Assembly (NCBI RefSeq): GCF_003206135.1
Contig: NZ_PZJT01000003.1
Span: forward strand, 227,200-291,199
Length of the DNA stretch: 64,000 bases
Source: Salinicola salarius
Lineage (GTDB): Bacteria > Pseudomonadota > Gammaproteobacteria > Pseudomonadales > Halomonadaceae
Reading direction: 5' to 3'
In this document: piece by piece, positions 19,283 through 27,476 of the stretch
Position numbering within the stretch: the stretch's first letter is position 1
Layout of the letters: the number at the start of each line of letters is the position of its first letter
Made by a program: the position numbers and the translations under genes
Notes under the pieces: generated by a model
What the model was told of the DNA's origin: nothing
The model's input: the letters and a program-made list of their open reading frames with translations, nothing else
Database searches by the model: none

Positions 19283-20134
19283 ATGTCTACGAGATTGGTT
19301 CTCGCCATCCAGGAACATTACGAACAGCTCTCTCCCAGCGAACGCAAGCTGGCGACGCTGATACTGGATCGGATCGACGACATGCTCGCCTACTCGGCCA
19401 AGGAGATGGCCGATATGGCGGGAGTTTCCAAGGCCACCGCCGCCCGCCTGTTCCGCAGCCTCGGCTATCGGGACTTCAGCGAGGTCCGGGCGCAGGCACG
19501 GGAAGAGCGCAATCGGACCCAGCCGTTTCGCAACATTCCTTCGTCCGGCGAGACGAGGACATCGGCTCGTGGCCTGACGGTCGCGACGCATCTGCAAATG
19601 GAAACGGACAGTCTGGCGCGAACCTTCGAGGTCACGCGCAACGACGAACTGGTCAAGGCAGCAGATGGGCTTGCCACCGCGCCACGTGTCTGGCTTCTGG
19701 GTCTGGGCGTGGATCAGGGTCTGGTCTACTACATGCGTCCGCTGCTGAGCCGTATCCGCACGGATGTCTTCTCTCTCGGGGCGCAAAGCGGAACCTGGGC
19801 GGAGGAGCTGGCGATGCCCTCGCCGCGTGACGTCGTGCTGCTGGTCCTCTCGCAACACCGCCCGGCGATGCTGGAACGCGCGATGGAGCAGCTCACGCTG
19901 TCGCGCGTCACAGTGATGGCCGTCGTCGACGTGCGCAATGCCGCCTGGGCACGGCGCTTTTCCGACAACGTGCTGCCCTGCTACAGCACCGGCGGGCCAT
20001 ACGGCTATTCGGCGATGAGTCTCATCAGCATGCTGCACCTGCTCGCCCATACCACGGCAGACAGACTGGGCGACCGTGCCCTGCAGCGCACCCACCTCAT
20101 CGACGATATCTCCGAGGCGCTGGATCCAGGCTGA
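19283..20134 (+). CDS. MurR/RpiR-family transcriptional regulator
   Basis: A 283-residue regulator. The N-terminal HTH_6 domain (residues 1-75) shows EHYEQLSPSERKLATLILDR and MADMAGVSKATAARLFRSLG. A SIS sugar-phosphate-binding domain follows at about 125-260, with WLLGLGVDQGLVYYMRPLL. These regulators usually sense phosphorylated sugars or similar metabolites. It is divergent from the COG0212/ABC operon with dyads between them, so local control is likely. The following carrier gene at 20276 is on the same strand 141 bp away. Confidence 0.88.
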   Translation: MSTRLVLAIQEHYEQLSPSERKLATLILDRIDDMLAYSAKEMADMAGVSKATAARLFRSLGYRDFSEVRAQAREERNRTQPFRNIPSSGETRTSARGLTVATHLQMETDSLARTFEVTRNDELVKAADGLATAPRVWLLGLGVDQGLVYYMRPLLSRIRTDVFSLGAQSGTWAEELAMPSPRDVVLLVLSQHRPAMLERAMEQLTLSRVTVMAVVDVRNAAWARRFSDNVLPCYSTGGPYGYSAMSLISMLHLLAHTTADRLGDRALQRTHLIDDISEALDPG

Positions 20135-20275
20135 TTCGGCTACCCGCTCCGGGGTTAGCGGCTTAGTCAGGCGATTTTAGACCATCGAATGAATCATCTA
20201 GAGATTGCCCACCGACTCGGTAGAATGCGCGGTCTTTCACTTATTGGCCATTAACAACGCAGCCGGAGCCGTCTC

Positions 20276-21541
20276 ATGTCAGAAAGATCTTCACCGCAAT
20301 CCTCCGCCCGGCCAAATCTGTGGCGACGCATTCCCCTGTGGCAAAAAATCATCGCGGGCTTGGCATTAGGGATCCTGGCAGGCGCACTAATGGGCGAGCA
20401 GGCCAGCATGTTCAAGCCGCTCGGCGATATCTTCATCAACGGCATCAAGATGCTGATCGTGCCGCTGGTGTTCTCGACCCTGGTCGTCGGCATTACCGGC
20501 ATGCGCGATCCGCAGAAGATGGGGCGGGTCGGCGCGCGAACGATCGGGCTCTATCTGGTGACGACCGCTTTTGCCATCGTCATCGGTCTGGTCGCGGCGA
20601 CGATCTTCCAGCCCGGCGTCGGTGCGGATGCGTCGATGAGCGCGGCGCAGCAGGCGGGCGAGGCGCCGTCGCTGGTGGATATCGTGGTCGGCCTGGTGCC
20701 TTCGAACCCGCTGCAGGCGATGATCGAAGGCAATATCCTGCAGATCATCGTCTTCGCCATCGGCCTGGGCATCTCGCTGATGCTGATCGGCGAAAAGGGC
20801 GAACCCGTCGTGCGCGTGTTCGAAAGCTTCGCCGAAGCGATGTACAAGCTGACCGCTATCGTCATGGCGTTCGCGCCGTTCGGGGTGTTCGGCCTGATGG
20901 CCAACGTCTCCGGGCAGTATGGGCTGGACGTGCTGCTGCCGCTGGCCAAGGTCATCGGCGTGGTCTATCTCGCCTGTATCGTGCACGTGCTGGTCGTCTA
21001 CACCGGGCTCTTGAGCCTGATCGGTCGCCTCAACCCGATGCGCTACCTGCAGGGCATCCTCGACGCGCTGGTGGTCTCGTTCTCGTCGGCCTCCTCTTCC
21101 GGCACGCTACCCGTTTCGATTCGCTGCGCGCAGAAGAACTTGGGCGTATCGGAAGGCGTGTCGAGCTTCGTGCTGCCGGTGGGCGCCACCATCAACATGG
21201 ACGGTACCGCCATCTATCAGGGCGTGGCGGCGCTGTTCGTCGCCCAGCTGGTCGGCGCCGACCTTTCGATGATGGACTACGGGATGATCGTGCTGACCGG
21301 CACGCTGGCCTCGATCGGCACGGCGGGCGTGCCCGGCGCCGGGCTGATCATGCTGTCGATCGTGCTGGCGCAGATCGGCCTGCCGCTGGAGGCGATCGGC
21401 GTCGTTGCCGGCGTGGACAGGATCCTTGATATGGCGCGCACCAGCGTCAACGTCGCCGGCGACCTGATGGTGACGACACTGGTCGCCAAGAGCGAGAAGG
21501 AACTGGATCTGGACGTCTACAACCGGCCCGGTAAAGCCTGA
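20276..21541 (+). CDS. Dicarboxylate/amino acid:cation symporter (DAACS family)
   Basis: A 421-residue inner-membrane carrier of the GltP/DctA family. The helical hairpin 1 serine motif SSASSSGTLP lies near residue 280, followed by GATINMDGTA near 303, GTAGVPGAG near 347 and the TM8 motif DRILDMART near 380, which bind substrate and sodium or protons. It probably takes up glutamate, aspartate or a C4-dicarboxylate. The motif set does not decide between these. A strong GC hairpin follows the stop. Confidence 0.9.
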   Translation: MSERSSPQSSARPNLWRRIPLWQKIIAGLALGILAGALMGEQASMFKPLGDIFINGIKMLIVPLVFSTLVVGITGMRDPQKMGRVGARTIGLYLVTTAFAIVIGLVAATIFQPGVGADASMSAAQQAGEAPSLVDIVVGLVPSNPLQAMIEGNILQIIVFAIGLGISLMLIGEKGEPVVRVFESFAEAMYKLTAIVMAFAPFGVFGLMANVSGQYGLDVLLPLAKVIGVVYLACIVHVLVVYTGLLSLIGRLNPMRYLQGILDALVVSFSSASSSGTLPVSIRCAQKNLGVSEGVSSFVLPVGATINMDGTAIYQGVAALFVAQLVGADLSMMDYGMIVLTGTLASIGTAGVPGAGLIMLSIVLAQIGLPLEAIGVVAGVDRILDMARTSVNVAGDLMVTTLVAKSEKELDLDVYNRPGKA

Positions 21542-21575
21542 CGGATCATATCCTTGCGGCTCTCGCCCAAACGAT

Positions 21576-21602
21576 AGCGGCCCCGCATAGTGCGGGGCCG
21601 CT
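21576..21602 (+). terminator. GC-rich hairpin after the symporter
   Basis: AGCGGCCCCGCA (21576-21587) and TGCGGGGCCGCT (21591-21602) pair perfectly over 12 bp with a TAG loop, 34 bp after the symporter stop. There is no T-run, but position and stability suggest a terminator. Confidence 0.65.
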
Positions 21603-21666
21603 GCGTGAAGAGTCTCGAGTGGGCTGCTGGTGTCGAAGACTCGATGTTTCCGGGATTCAGTGATAA

Positions 21667-21855
21667 CTAGTGGCGTGGTTTGGTGGCGTCCTTCAAGTTG
21701 CCTTTGGCGGACTTGGCATCCCCCTTGGCCTGTTGAGTCTTGCCTTTACCTTCGAGTTCGCGATCCTTGGTCATCTTGCCGGCGGCCTCCTTGACCTTGC
21801 CGGCTGCCTTGTCGACCTTGCCTTCCGTCTTGTCCGACTTTGAATGCGTCGTCAT
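21667..21855 (-). CDS. CsbD family stress-related protein
   Basis: A 62-residue, lysine- and alanine-rich, very hydrophilic protein built from the CsbD-type repeated segment, seen as EGKVDKAAGKVKEAAGK and ELEGKGKTQQAKGDAKSAKG. There are no aromatic residues. CsbD-like proteins (YjbJ group) are induced by stress in many bacteria and their mechanism is unknown. An AGGTAGC-type site lies upstream. It is convergent with the symporter. Confidence 0.85.
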   Translation of the reverse strand: MTTHSKSDKTEGKVDKAAGKVKEAAGKMTKDRELEGKGKTQQAKGDAKSAKGNLKDATKPRH

Positions 21856-22081
21856 CGCTGCTACCTCGCTTTGCGTGGATATCCTTATCCGCTCGCCGTC
21901 ATTCGGTTACCGAACGCTTCGGCAACGGCGGGCGTGTCTTCAGAATAGTTCGCCGCGGAAAAGCCGAAACGGAAGATTGGTAACGAATTGTTCGTGAAAA
22001 ACGGAGGGACAGCTGCCTGCCGGGATGATCGTCAGGGAGTCGAGGGGAACGGATAAAAGAGAGAACGGCGGATCGACGAGA

Positions 22082-22101
22082 GCCGCCCGGAGGTGGGCGG
22101 C
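22082..22101 (-). terminator. Hairpin downstream of the parvulin gene
   Basis: GCCGCCC (22082-22088) pairs with GGGCGGC (22095-22101). On the minus strand it follows the parvulin stop by 25 nt, and a pyrimidine-rich, T-containing stretch comes about 20 nt later. A probable weak terminator. Confidence 0.4.
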
Positions 22102-22126
22102 CCGAGGGGAGATCAAGTGCGGAAGA

Positions 22127-22405
22127 TCAAGTGCGCGAGGTCACTTCCAGCAGATGATAGCCGAACTGGGTCTTCACCGGCCCGTGAACTTCGTTCAATG
22201 CGCCATTGAAGACGACTTCGTCGAATTCCTTGACCATCTGGCCGCGGCCGAACGTGCCCAGCTCGCCGCCCTGACGCCCGGAGGGGCAGGTGGAGTGCTG
22301 ACGGGCCACGTCGGCGAAGTCGCTGCCGGCTTCGATCTGCTGCTTGAGTTCGAGACACTTCTGTTCGCTGTCGACGAGAATGTGGCGGGCGCTGGCCTGT
22401 GCCAT
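22127..22405 (-). CDS. ppiC: Parvulin-type peptidyl-prolyl cis-trans isomerase
   Basis: A 92-residue single-domain parvulin matching E. coli PpiC in size. It starts AQASARHILV and contains CPSGRQGGELGTFGRGQMVKEF and the C-terminal VKTQFGYHLLEV, which hold the active-site histidines. There is no signal peptide, so it is cytoplasmic. ATG 22405 follows an AGGAGTG site at good spacing; the longer reading to 22489 is rejected. Confidence 0.92.
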   Translation of the reverse strand: MAQASARHILVDSEQKCLELKQQIEAGSDFADVARQHSTCPSGRQGGELGTFGRGQMVKEFDEVVFNGALNEVHGPVKTQFGYHLLEVTSRT

Positions 22406-22568
22406 GAGATCACTCCTGAATCTTGCTCGTTGGGAAAGCGGGCATTCTACGAAACCCCGCCGCTCGCCGTCACCGACAATCGACACCATCAGCCGTTTTC
22501 AGCCAGCAAGACGATTCGAACGGCAGCGCTGGCGGGCATGGCTTGAGCATGGCCGGCATCCGCCAGAA

Positions 22569-22880
22569 TCAGCCGAATCGCCGCTCCAGGTAGCGGTTGA
22601 TATCGGCGGACTCGTACATCCACTCCACGGCGCCGTCCTCTGTCTCGATACGCAGGCACGGCACCATGGTGCGGCCACCGCCCGCCATCAGATCCTGGCG
22701 ATGCTGGGGATCGCGCTGGATGTCTCGCAGCTCGATGGGCAACGCCAGCCGCTCGATTTGGCTGCGCACGCGCTGGCAGAACGGGCAGCTCATGAAGTGG
22801 TAGAGCGCGAGACGCTGGCAGGCGCGGTCGACTTCGGCCTGATGCTCCGCGGAGCGAACGATGGGAGTCGCTGAAAACAT
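22569..22880 (-). CDS. Glutaredoxin-like/GST N-terminal domain protein
   Basis: A 103-residue thioredoxin-fold protein with the redox motif CPFC near residue 32, in the context ALYHFMSCPFCQRVRSQIE, and a TVPCLRI-like cis-proline element, here MVPCLRIE. The C-terminal half YESADINRYLERRF resembles GST N-terminal domains. It probably reduces disulfides or glutathionylated proteins with glutathione. ATG 22880 follows CAGGAG. It stands alone and is divergent from the aminotransferase gene. Confidence 0.8.
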   Translation of the reverse strand: MFSATPIVRSAEHQAEVDRACQRLALYHFMSCPFCQRVRSQIERLALPIELRDIQRDPQHRQDLMAGGGRTMVPCLRIETEDGAVEWMYESADINRYLERRFG

Positions 22881-23051
22881 GCGTTTGAGTCTCCTGATAA
22901 TCGGGGTCATGTGGACTCGCTACAGAGGAAAGCGCGCCACGATTCCCGCAGCGCCGGTCATGGTCTTCAGTGTGTCAGAGGAACGATTGGCCCGCCAACG
23001 AGCGAGCGTTATATGATCAGGAAACCTTCTTTCCCAACCAGCGAGCTCATC

Positions 23052-24287
23052 ATGTCCGACGTCATCCCTTCCAGCCTGCGCCGCTACTGCTCTTCTCGCG
23101 TTCAGGAAATGCCCGACAACCAGATCGTCGCGGTAGCGGATCTCGCCCGTCACGACGCCTCGGTCGTGCGGCTCTGGATTGGCGAAGGCGATCTGCCGAC
23201 GCCTGCCTACATCAAGCAGGCGGCGATGGATGCACTGGAAGGAGACGATACCCGCTACAGCTACTCCCAGGGCTTGCCCGAGCTTCGCCAGGCGCTCTCC
23301 GACTACCACCGCCGGCACTGGCAGGTCGACGTCGCCGCCGACCGGTTCTGCGTCTCCATCGGCGGCATGAACGCCGTCACCATGGCGATGCAGGCGATCC
23401 TCGACGAAGGCAGCGAGGTGATCATGCCGACGCCGGCCTGGCCCAACGCCAGGCAGATGATCGAGATCGTCGGCGGGGTCAACGTACCGGTCGCCTTCGA
23501 TTTCCACCCGGACGGCAGCATCGAGCTCGACCTGGAAAAGCTGTTCGCGGCGGTGACCGATCGCACCCGCGCCATCTTCATCAACTCGCCCTCCAACCCG
23601 ACCGGCTGGCGCATGCCGCTCGAGGATATGACGCGGCTGCGGGACTTCTGCCGGGACAAGGGGCTGTGGATCGTGGCCGACGAGGTCTACAACCATTTTG
23701 TTTACGATAAAGGGGTCGACGACAGCAAGGGGCCGGCCGCCTCCTTCCTGCAGATCTGCGAACCACAAGACCGGCTGCTGGTGACCAACACCTTCTCCAA
23801 GAACTGGTGCATGACCGGCTGGCGCGCGGGCTGGGTCACGTTCCCGCAGGGCATGGATCAGCTGTTCGCCCGTCTTTGCCAATACAACACCACCGGCGTG
23901 GCGCCGTTCGTTCAGCGGGCCTGCATCGCGGCGCTCGAGCAGGGCGACGACTTCATCGCTCATCAGGTCAAACGCTGCCAGGCCTCGCGGGACATTCTGG
24001 TCGAGGGGCTGACCGCGCTGGACAGCGTGACCGTGTTCTCGCCGCAAGGCACCTTCTACCTCTTCTTCAAGGTGCATGGTCTGGACGGCTCGAGCCTGGA
24101 CACGGCCAAACGTATCCTGCGGGAGGCCAAGGTCGGCGTGGCGCCGGGCAGCGCCTTCGGCCCCGAGGGTGAGGATTATCTGCGAATCTGCTTCGCCATC
24201 GACCCGGAGCTCGCCAGGGAAGCGCTCGATCGGCTGGTGCCCTTCCTTTCGGCGCTGGCTGACGCACCGCAAGGCGCTACCGTCTAG
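23052..24287 (+). CDS. Pyridoxal-phosphate class I/II aminotransferase
   Basis: A 411-residue fold-type I aminotransferase. The PLP lysine is K250 in NTFSKNWCMTGWRAGW. Other landmarks are YSYSQGLPELRQAL near 74, the INSPSNPTGW segment near 177 and VADEVYNHFVYD near 210. This resembles the aspartate/aromatic aminotransferase-like group that also includes arginine:pyruvate enzymes, so the amino donor is undecided. ATG 23052 is chosen from homology; an in-frame ATG at 23013 is possible. Confidence 0.85.
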   Translation: MSDVIPSSLRRYCSSRVQEMPDNQIVAVADLARHDASVVRLWIGEGDLPTPAYIKQAAMDALEGDDTRYSYSQGLPELRQALSDYHRRHWQVDVAADRFCVSIGGMNAVTMAMQAILDEGSEVIMPTPAWPNARQMIEIVGGVNVPVAFDFHPDGSIELDLEKLFAAVTDRTRAIFINSPSNPTGWRMPLEDMTRLRDFCRDKGLWIVADEVYNHFVYDKGVDDSKGPAASFLQICEPQDRLLVTNTFSKNWCMTGWRAGWVTFPQGMDQLFARLCQYNTTGVAPFVQRACIAALEQGDDFIAHQVKRCQASRDILVEGLTALDSVTVFSPQGTFYLFFKVHGLDGSSLDTAKRILREAKVGVAPGSAFGPEGEDYLRICFAIDPELAREALDRLVPFLSALADAPQGATV

Positions 24288-24304
24288 TCGGTACGCTGAA
24301 CGAC

Positions 24305-24331
24305 ACTGCCCGGCCTGATCGGCCGGGCAGT
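24305..24331. terminator. Bidirectional hairpin between convergent genes
   Basis: ACTGCCCGGCC (24305-24315) and GGCCGGGCAGT (24321-24331) pair perfectly over 11 bp around TGATC. It sits between the convergent aminotransferase and adenine deaminase genes. No T-runs follow on either side. Confidence 0.6.
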
Positions 24332-24360
24332 CATGAGGCGGGCTGTGGATTGGCAGCCGA

Positions 24361-25353
24361 TCAACAGGCCGCCAGGCGCTTTTGCAACTCGCTGCGGCGA
24401 GATTCCGGCATGAACGCGACGTCGATCGCATTGCCCGCCAGTTGCTTGAACATCGCCTGATCCCAGTCGAACGCCTCGAGACAGGCGAGGTAATTGTCCA
24501 GCACGCCGCCGCCGAAGTAGGCCGGGTCGTCGGAGTTGAGCGTCACTTTGAGACCCTGCTCGGTGATATGCGGCAACGGATGGTCGGTCATCTGCTCCAC
24601 CACTTTCAGCCGTACGTTGGAAAGCGGACAGACCGTCAGCGGAATCTGCGACGCCCGCAGCCGTTCGACGAGGGCGGCATCCTGCAGGCAGGCGACGCCA
24701 TGATCGACCCGGCAGATATCGAGCACGTCCAGCGCCTCGCTGATGTAGGCCGCCGGCCCCTCCTCGCCCGCGTGCGCGACGCGCGGAATGCCCAGCGCCC
24801 TGGCGCGTTCGAACACCGCCGCGAACTTGGCCGGCGGGTTGCCCATCTCCGCGCTGTCGAGACCCACGGCGTCGATCAGCTCGTAGTAGGGTGCCGCCTT
24901 CTCCAGCACGTCCATTGCATCGCTCGCGTCACGATCCCGCAGGAAGCTCATGATCAGCGCCGTGGTCATGCCCCAGCGGCGCTCCGCGTCTCGCATGGCG
25001 CGGCGCAGCCCCTCGAACGGTGTCGCCAGCTCGACGCCACGGCTCAGGTGCGCTTGCGGATCGAACGACAGCTCGACATGCACCACGCCCTCTGCCTGCG
25101 CGCGCTCGAAGTACGCCATCGCCAGGTCATGGAAATCCTGCTCGGTGCGCAGCACCCGCATTCCCTGGTAGTAGAGATCCAGAAACGACTGCAGATCGCT
25201 GAAATCGTAGGCGGCACGCACCTCGTCCACCGTCGCGTAGGGCAGCGACACGTTGTTGCGCGCCGCCAGCGCAAACATCAGCTCCGGCTCCAGCGAACCC
25301 TCGATATGTAGATGCAGTTCGACCTTGGGTAATTCACGCAGCCAAGTCTTCAC
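24361..25353 (-). CDS. Adenine deaminase (adenosine deaminase superfamily)
   Basis: A 330-residue amidohydrolase. Metal ligands appear as ELHLHIEGSLEPEL near residue 12, VAHAGEEG near 195 and LNSDDPAYFGG near 275, with the segments CRVDHGVACL and TVCPLSN between. The pattern AHAGEEGP and overall similarity favour the bacterial adenine aminohydrolase subgroup over adenosine deaminase. It would convert adenine to hypoxanthine for purine salvage. I chose the GTG at 25353 with a GAGGAG site 5 nt upstream; the ORF open to 26619 is a shadow extension. Confidence 0.85.
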   Translation of the reverse strand: MKTWLRELPKVELHLHIEGSLEPELMFALAARNNVSLPYATVDEVRAAYDFSDLQSFLDLYYQGMRVLRTEQDFHDLAMAYFERAQAEGVVHVELSFDPQAHLSRGVELATPFEGLRRAMRDAERRWGMTTALIMSFLRDRDASDAMDVLEKAAPYYELIDAVGLDSAEMGNPPAKFAAVFERARALGIPRVAHAGEEGPAAYISEALDVLDICRVDHGVACLQDAALVERLRASQIPLTVCPLSNVRLKVVEQMTDHPLPHITEQGLKVTLNSDDPAYFGGGVLDNYLACLEAFDWDQAMFKQLAGNAIDVAFMPESRRSELQKRLAAC

Positions 25354-25454
25354 GAGCGCTCCTCGCCAGTTTGAGTGGATGCGTTTCAGGATGCCGAAAA
25401 GCACGCGTGGTGGAAAGCGTCGGGCGAGCGCCGTCGTCTGTCGGCGTTCCCGGC

Positions 25455-26087
25455 TCATACCCGCGTCGTCAACACCTTGATCCCCAGCGCCACCATCGCC
25501 AGGCCCAGCACCCGGTCGATCCAGTGGCTGAAGCGCTTGAACGCGCGGTGGATCGGGGGCGTGGAGAGCAGCAGCGCCACCGCCGAGAACCACCCCAGCT
25601 GGATCAGCATGATCCAGGCGCCGTAGATGGCGATCTGGTAGAGCGGCATCGACGGCGACAACACGATGGTGAACAGCGAGACGAAGTAGATCGGCGCCTT
25701 GGGATTGAGCGCGTTGCAGAGAAATCCCATGCCGACGGTGCGCAGCGCCGAGCGAGGCGGTGCCACCTTCGGCGTCACCGTCGCCGTGTCGGTCGCTGCC
25801 GGGCGCGAGCGCAATCCCGAAATCCCCAGATAGAGCAGATACGCGCCGCCGATCAGCTTGATCGCCCATAGCGCCTCGGCGGAGTTGGCGATCACCGCTG
25901 CCAGCCCGAACGCGGAATAGACGATGTGAATCGACAGCCCCAGCGCGATACCCAGGCTGCACAGGAGGCCGATGCGCTTGCCGTGATTCAGCGTCTGCTG
26001 GGTGACCAGCACGAAGTCCGGCCCCGGCGAGGCGGCCGCCAGCAGATGCACGAAAGTGATGACGATCAGGCCGTGTAGCATTTCCAT
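25455..26087 (-). CDS. LysE/RhtB family amino acid exporter
   Basis: A 210-residue membrane protein with about six helices. It carries the family N-terminal pattern ASPGPDFVLVTQQTLNHGKR near residue 20 and GFLCNALNPKAPIYF near 120. Members export lysine, threonine, homoserine or related amino acids. The substrate is unknown. ATG 26087 is preceded by AGGAA at 6 nt. It is divergent from the DinB gene and lies upstream of the adenine deaminase on the same strand. Confidence 0.88.
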   Translation of the reverse strand: MEMLHGLIVITFVHLLAAASPGPDFVLVTQQTLNHGKRIGLLCSLGIALGLSIHIVYSAFGLAAVIANSAEALWAIKLIGGAYLLYLGISGLRSRPAATDTATVTPKVAPPRSALRTVGMGFLCNALNPKAPIYFVSLFTIVLSPSMPLYQIAIYGAWIMLIQLGWFSAVALLLSTPPIHRAFKRFSHWIDRVLGLAMVALGIKVLTTRV

Positions 26088-26136
26088 GACGATTCCTGAG
26101 ATGCTGGAGAGGAAGACGATTGAGCGATGCCCGAAC

Positions 26137-26694
26137 ATGATCGAATATTTTCGCCATCAAGCCTACTGCAACCTGTGGTCGAACCATCGGCTGTTGGCTG
26201 CCTGCGCCCGCTTGTCCGACGAAGCCTTTCACGCCAGGCGGAGCAGCTTCTTCCCGTCGATTCACGCCACGCTCAACCATATCCTGATCGTCGATGCCTA
26301 CTATATCGATGCCCTCGAAGGCGGCACGCTCGGCCAGCGCGCCTTCGATGACGAGCTGCCCCACTCTTGTGTCGACACGCTGTGGCCAGCCCAGGAAGCG
26401 CGGGATAGACGCTTGATCGCGATCTGTTATGCGCTCGACGAGGCTTCGCTGATCGCCGACGTCACGCTCGAGCGGGCCGACCGCCAGCAGCGCGAGCCGG
26501 CGCACCGGGTGCTGGCGCATCTGTTCGTGCACCAGACGCATCACCGCGGCCAGGTTCACGCCATGCTTTCGGAGACCGATGTCGCCCCGCCGCAGCTCGA
26601 CGAATTCTTCATGACCCAAGAAGCGCCGCTGCGGCGAGCCGAATTCGAGGCGCTGGGCATCAGCGAAGCGCAGGTGTGGCGCCCGCTTCGCTGA
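26137..26694 (+). CDS. DinB family protein
   Basis: A 185-residue four-helix-bundle protein. The N-terminal RHQAYCNLWSNHRLLAACAR, the NHILIVDAYYID segment near residue 50 and the HQTHHRGQVHAML segment near 137 supply the three-histidine metal site of the DinB/YfiT fold. Relatives include thiol-transferases that use bacillithiol, mycothiol or glutathione and many of unknown role. It ends 5 bp before the convergent haloacid dehalogenase gene. Confidence 0.85.
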   Translation: MIEYFRHQAYCNLWSNHRLLAACARLSDEAFHARRSSFFPSIHATLNHILIVDAYYIDALEGGTLGQRAFDDELPHSCVDTLWPAQEARDRRLIAICYALDEASLIADVTLERADRQQREPAHRVLAHLFVHQTHHRGQVHAMLSETDVAPPQLDEFFMTQEAPLRRAEFEALGISEAQVWRPLR

Positions 26695-26699
26695 AAGCT

Positions 26700-27416
26700 T
26701 CAGCCCAATTTCCGGTGCGCCTCGGCCAGCTCCGCCATGTTGTTGAAGCGGAAGTCGACCGTGGGCATGTCGCCGGGGTTCATCGTCGCGCCGAAGCCTT
26801 GCTTGTTGTGGCGGCGATAGATCCAGCAGTTGGCGAGGTCGTGACGGTTGGCGGGCTGGTGGTCGTGGAACATGCTCTCGGCGGTGTGCAGAATCTGCGA
26901 CTTGTCGATGCCGCGCTCACCGAGCTTTTCCAGCATGTAGTCGAAATTGCGCGGCGACGGCTTGTAGGAGCCGATGTCCTCGGCGGTGTAGACCGCGTCG
27001 AACTCGACGCCGAGCTTGCGCTGGCTGTAGGCGAAGCTTTCGTTGTCGACGTTGGAGAGCACCACCAGCTTGTAGTGCTGCTTGAGGTAGGCCAGCGCCT
27101 CGGCGGTGTCGGCGAAGGCCGGCCACTGCTTGACGAAATCGCCGTAGGCCAGGCATTCGTCGTGCGTCACCGTCACGCCCCACTCCTCCGCCAGACGCTT
27201 GTAGACCACCGCCAGCAGCAGCCGGTACTGCAGATGCGGGGTGTAGCGCTGCTGGGTGGACTCGTGCCGGGCGTGCGCCTCGAGAATCTGGTCGCGGCTC
27301 AGGCCCAGTTCGCTACGCTGCAGCAGTGGCTGCAGCCCGGCCACCATGCCGCTCTCCCAGTCGATCAGGGTGCCGTAGACATCGAAGGTCAGGGTAGTGA
27401 AATCCGTCAGTTGCAT
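26700..27416 (-). CDS. Haloacid dehalogenase type II
   Basis: A 238-residue HAD hydrolase. The nucleophile motif FDVYGTLIDW is near residue 11 (first Asp), VVLSNVDNESF near 117 gives motif II and the lysine segment GSYKPSPRNF near 150 motif III. TAESMFHDHQPANRHDLANC near 177 replaces the usual acidic motif IV. This subgroup is annotated as (S)-2-haloacid dehalogenase, although many members act on other substrates. GAGAGA lies before the ATG. Confidence 0.85.
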   Translation of the reverse strand: MQLTDFTTLTFDVYGTLIDWESGMVAGLQPLLQRSELGLSRDQILEAHARHESTQQRYTPHLQYRLLLAVVYKRLAEEWGVTVTHDECLAYGDFVKQWPAFADTAEALAYLKQHYKLVVLSNVDNESFAYSQRKLGVEFDAVYTAEDIGSYKPSPRNFDYMLEKLGERGIDKSQILHTAESMFHDHQPANRHDLANCWIYRRHNKQGFGATMNPGDMPTVDFRFNNMAELAEAHRKLG

Positions 27417-27476
27417 GGTCGTCTCTCTGATTGAATGTCGGGTACGTTCGTGAAAGCGTAACGAGATGATCGCTCA

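Noticed and set aside
24361-26619. A single 752-codon fusion of adenine deaminase with upstream sequence
   Set aside because: The extension runs antisense through the DinB region and in another frame through the LysE gene; GTG 25353 has a proper RBS.
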